From: an uncultured Fodinibius sp.
GTDB lineage: Bacteria > Bacteroidota > Rhodothermia > Balneolales > Balneolaceae
Assembly (NCBI GenBank): GCA_913057775.1
Contig: CAJXOG010000001.1
Span: forward strand, 434,001-498,000
Direction: 5' to 3'
DNA: 64,000 nucleotides
Shown one piece after another: positions 61,795 through 64,000 of the stretch (position 1 is its first letter; each line of letters begins with the position of its first letter). The notes beneath the pieces are model-generated. The model saw only the letters and a list, made by a program, of their open reading frames with translations. It did not search any database and was not told the origin of the DNA. Position numbers and translations under genes: made by a program.

Positions 61795-63078
61795 ATGCCT
61801 ATGCAACCGTCCATTTCTGAGGAGACTCGCAGCCTTCAACTGGCTGTAAATGAATTGCGTATTTTAAATGATATTGCAACAACTATATCATCTATTCAGC
61901 CGGTTGAAAAAATTATTGACCAGATCGTCTTCAAATGTATAAAACATCTTGGGGTCGAGGAAGGTACCGTCAGTTTACTTGAAATGGATACCCCTGAAAA
62001 GGAATTTCATACGATGGTACGACATTATGATTCCTCGGTTGAAAAGGTGCCCATAAAACTGGACGACCATCTTAAAGGATGGATGTTAAAAAAACAGTCC
62101 ATTTTATTGAGCAATGATATTCTGAAAGATGATCGGTTTAATTTTCTTCAAAAGACATCATTCTCATTCCGCTCCATCCTCTGTGCCCCACTTATGATAA
62201 AGGGAGATCTTATTGGTTATCTGGCGGTGTTCAATAAAAAAGACGGCTCCCCATTCTCTGATGAAGATCGACGACTAATCTCAATTATCGCGTCCCAATC
62301 AGCTCAAGTGATAGAAAATGCACGCTTGTATGAGGAAGAAAAAGAATTTTTAAGCATGCAGGAAGAAATGAGAATGGCTAGGGACATTCAGTTGCACCTG
62401 CTCCCGGATTCAACTCCCGAAATAGATGGTTTTCAAATCAGCTCCACAAACATCCCGGCTAAGTCAGTTGGTGGCGATTATCTTGATTTTATTGGTTTGT
62501 CAAACAACAAGCTTGGTTTTTGCGTTGGAGATATTACAGGTAAAGGTATGCCGGCCGCAATGTTAATGGCTAACTTACAGGCAACACTCCGCAGCCATGC
62601 GATTATGTATGAGGATTGTGTAAAGTGTCTGCACGGGACAAATAATCTGCTTTACAGAAGTACCGAACCTACTAAATTTGCGACCTTATTTTATGGCATC
62701 CTGGATCCCCAAAATGCTACTATCGAATATTCGAATGGCGGCCACGATGCCCCACTACTTATTCGTAATAATGAAGAACCCATTCATCTTGATTCAACGG
62801 GGTTACTTTTAGGGGTCATACAAGAATCAGAATATCAAATGCGAACCCTGTCAATGCAGCCTGATGATCTGCTTTTAATTTACTCTGATGGAATCACGGA
62901 AGCCATGAACGTCGGAAAAGAAGAGTACGGAATAGAACGATTGAAAGATCAGGCCATCAATAATAAAACTTCTTCATCAAATGAAATGTTAGAAACCATT
63001 TTGCAGGATGTTAAAACTCATGCCACCGGAGCTCCTCAAAGTGATGATATCACCCTTATGGTTATAAAGAAAATATAA
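61795..63078 (+). CDS. GAF-domain SpoIIE/RsbU-type PP2C serine phosphatase
   Basis: 427 residues from ATG 61795; a TTG 13 codons upstream was rejected. GAF domain (about 25-175), short coiled linker, then PP2C_SIIE domain (about 190-427). It has the R-D-I-Q-L-H-L-L-P segment, metal-binding S-V-G-G-D-Y-L-D and G-D-I-T-G-K-G-M-P-A-A, and C-terminal I-Y-S-D-G-I-T-E-A, so it should be active. Such phosphatases usually dephosphorylate STAS antagonists; the STAS protein at 44424 is a possible but distant partner. Divergent arrangement with the kinase gene suggests a signalling pair. Confidence 0.93.
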   Translation: MPMQPSISEETRSLQLAVNELRILNDIATTISSIQPVEKIIDQIVFKCIKHLGVEEGTVSLLEMDTPEKEFHTMVRHYDSSVEKVPIKLDDHLKGWMLKKQSILLSNDILKDDRFNFLQKTSFSFRSILCAPLMIKGDLIGYLAVFNKKDGSPFSDEDRRLISIIASQSAQVIENARLYEEEKEFLSMQEEMRMARDIQLHLLPDSTPEIDGFQISSTNIPAKSVGGDYLDFIGLSNNKLGFCVGDITGKGMPAAMLMANLQATLRSHAIMYEDCVKCLHGTNNLLYRSTEPTKFATLFYGILDPQNATIEYSNGGHDAPLLIRNNEEPIHLDSTGLLLGVIQESEYQMRTLSMQPDDLLLIYSDGITEAMNVGKEEYGIERLKDQAINNKTSSSNEMLETILQDVKTHATGAPQSDDITLMVIKKI

Positions 63079-63457
63079 GTGAATCTATGCTTGAACCACC
63101 TTGAAAATGCCACCAAAATAAATGCAAATTCTATTAAACTATCTTGAAATATCATCCAAAGCTTAGATAGTAGAAATTATTATAGTTGAATATTGACTAT
63201 ATTTTAGCTCTTAAAAAGAGATTGGTAGTTATCATCGTTTTCGGGGGAAATAGCCACCTTTCTAAGTTATTAGATGAATCCGTAATAGCATGCTTTACCT
63301 GAAAGGCTCCATGCCTTGTTGCCTGACTGAGGATTTATACTTACTATTTAATTAATCAACGATTTAATAGTCCGGTTCCAAATGGTAATCGCTTGGCTAT
63401 TGGTTATTTAAATTGAGGGATTCAATAAAAATTTATTCATATAAAATCAGGGAATAT
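63079..63457. other. Intergenic region, nothing recognised
   Basis: 379 AT-rich bases between the phosphatase gene and the terminal lipoprotein gene, both on the plus strand. Several weak promoter-like strings (such as TTGACTATATTTTAG) but no paired elements at convincing spacing, no hairpin terminator and no RNA gene seen. Confidence 0.5.
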
Positions 63458-64000
63458 ATGCTCTTCTTAGAATTTATAAAACGCCCGATAACATATACGC
63501 TGACATTAGCTCTGGCAGTATCAAGTATAGCCCTTTTGACAGCTTGTAACGATGCCAAGAAAGTAGATGAAAGTGTGGTGGAAGTAACTGCTATCCATGA
63601 CACTGAGGAGAATAAGCACTTATTTGAGATGGGTACTGATGAAATCTCATCCGGCTGGACCACTTTCCAATTTGATAATGCCTCCGGATACGACCATTTC
63701 TTTTTGATCTGGCAAGTTCCAGATGAAGGAATTAAAGCTGCAGAAGCTGCCGGTGAACCACTTCTAGATCACTGGTATCAGGGTATTACCGAACCATTTC
63801 AAAAGCAATTTAACCCATATATAGCAGGCGATATGGAGTTTGGTCAATTCACGGATAGTTTGGTAGCTACTATTTCAGAGAAGGCTCCCTGGTTTTTTGA
63901 TCCCGGTGCAAAGCCAATGGGCGGGCCGGGATTTACTGCAGGTGGGAGAACATCTAAAACATCTGTCCATCTGGAACCCGGTGAGTATATCGTTGAATGC
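63458..64000 (+). CDS. Lipoprotein of unknown function (C-terminus outside window)
   Basis: Open from ATG 63458 to the window edge (181 codons). Lipoprotein signal: K-R-P-I-T then a hydrophobic stretch ending A-L-L-T-A-C (Cys at residue 30). The mature part is acidic and has G-W-T-T-F-Q-F-D-N-A-S-G-Y-D-H-F-F, and near the edge G-G-R-T-S-K-T-S-V-H-L-E-P-G-E-Y-I-V-E-C, the order of secreted cupredoxin-like domains. A fair SD-like GGGA lies before the ATG. Confidence 0.8.
   Translation, partial: MLFLEFIKRPITYTLTLALAVSSIALLTACNDAKKVDESVVEVTAIHDTEENKHLFEMGTDEISSGWTTFQFDNASGYDHFFLIWQVPDEGIKAAEAAGEPLLDHWYQGITEPFQKQFNPYIAGDMEFGQFTDSLVATISEKAPWFFDPGAKPMGGPGFTAGGRTSKTSVHLEPGEYIVEC

Noticed and set aside
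1-64000. Search for CRISPR arrays, defence islands, integrases and IS elements
   Set aside because: No regularly spaced direct repeats, no transposase or integrase frames and no nuclease/helicase defence gene pairs were seen.

Overview
The window reads as chromosome of a Gram-negative, Bacteroidota-like bacterium, most probably a moderately halophilic member of the Balneolota (Fodinibius/Balneola-like). This is inferred from gene content: a TamB-like protein, LptC next to an OstA-like protein, an EF-G2-type paralogue, an Hc1-like mini-histone, a NagZ/beta-lactamase fusion, many lipoproteins and beta-propeller proteins, and acidic extracellular segments. Most genes lack a Shine-Dalgarno (SD) sequence. 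I recognise no rRNA, tRNA, CRISPR array, prophage or intact insertion sequence.

Layout. 1-4649 (-): NFACT/RqcH-like protein, aroK, aroB, then a TamB-like protein running off the left edge. 4703-5943: an unknown gene, a bidirectional terminator, a 29-residue very basic protein missed by size cut-offs, and HU. 6160-10512 (+): sodium:alanine symporter, upp, lptC, ostA-like. 10575-12701 (-): EF-G2-like factor without the catalytic histidine. 12932-14640 (+): asparaginase and a PolB-type exonuclease. 14680-17415 (-): glgA-glgC glycogen operon. 17579-19807 (+): two-gene ABC exporter. 19877-22213 (-): a catalytically dead M1-peptidase homologue with HEAT-like repeats. 22416-26565: alcohol dehydrogenase, hisN-like phosphatase, Tex. 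26566-27935: a long AT-rich gap with no secure gene. 27936-31682: argD-like aminotransferase, an exported unknown, and threonine aldolase plus threonine dehydratase. 31890-39433: propeller/amidohydrolase fusion, small membrane protein, 3-hydroxyacyl-CoA dehydrogenase, penicillin-acylase-family hydrolase.

39533-43894 (+) is a tight three-gene group: a NagZ/beta-lactamase fusion, a two-domain cytidine deaminase whose N-terminal copy is dead, and a degenerate amino-acid-kinase-like protein. Then come the mini-histone, a STAS protein and a DUF6940-like gene. 45792-51194 (-) is an operon of three exported beta-propeller proteins. 51411-55867 (-) is an AttEFGH-like ABC system (ATPase, double FtsX permease, CrtC/AttH lipocalin-like protein). 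The right end has two exported unknowns, an FAD oxidoreductase, and a Ser/Thr kinase-TPR receptor divergent from a GAF-SpoIIE phosphatase across an AT-rich dyad, then a truncated lipoprotein.

The best candidates for under-described biology are the pseudo-enzymes (dead M1 peptidase, half-dead cytidine deaminase, degenerate kinase, EF-G2), the three-propeller operon, and the restriction of strong SD sequences to a few nucleoid and translation genes. No defence or mobile system is visible.
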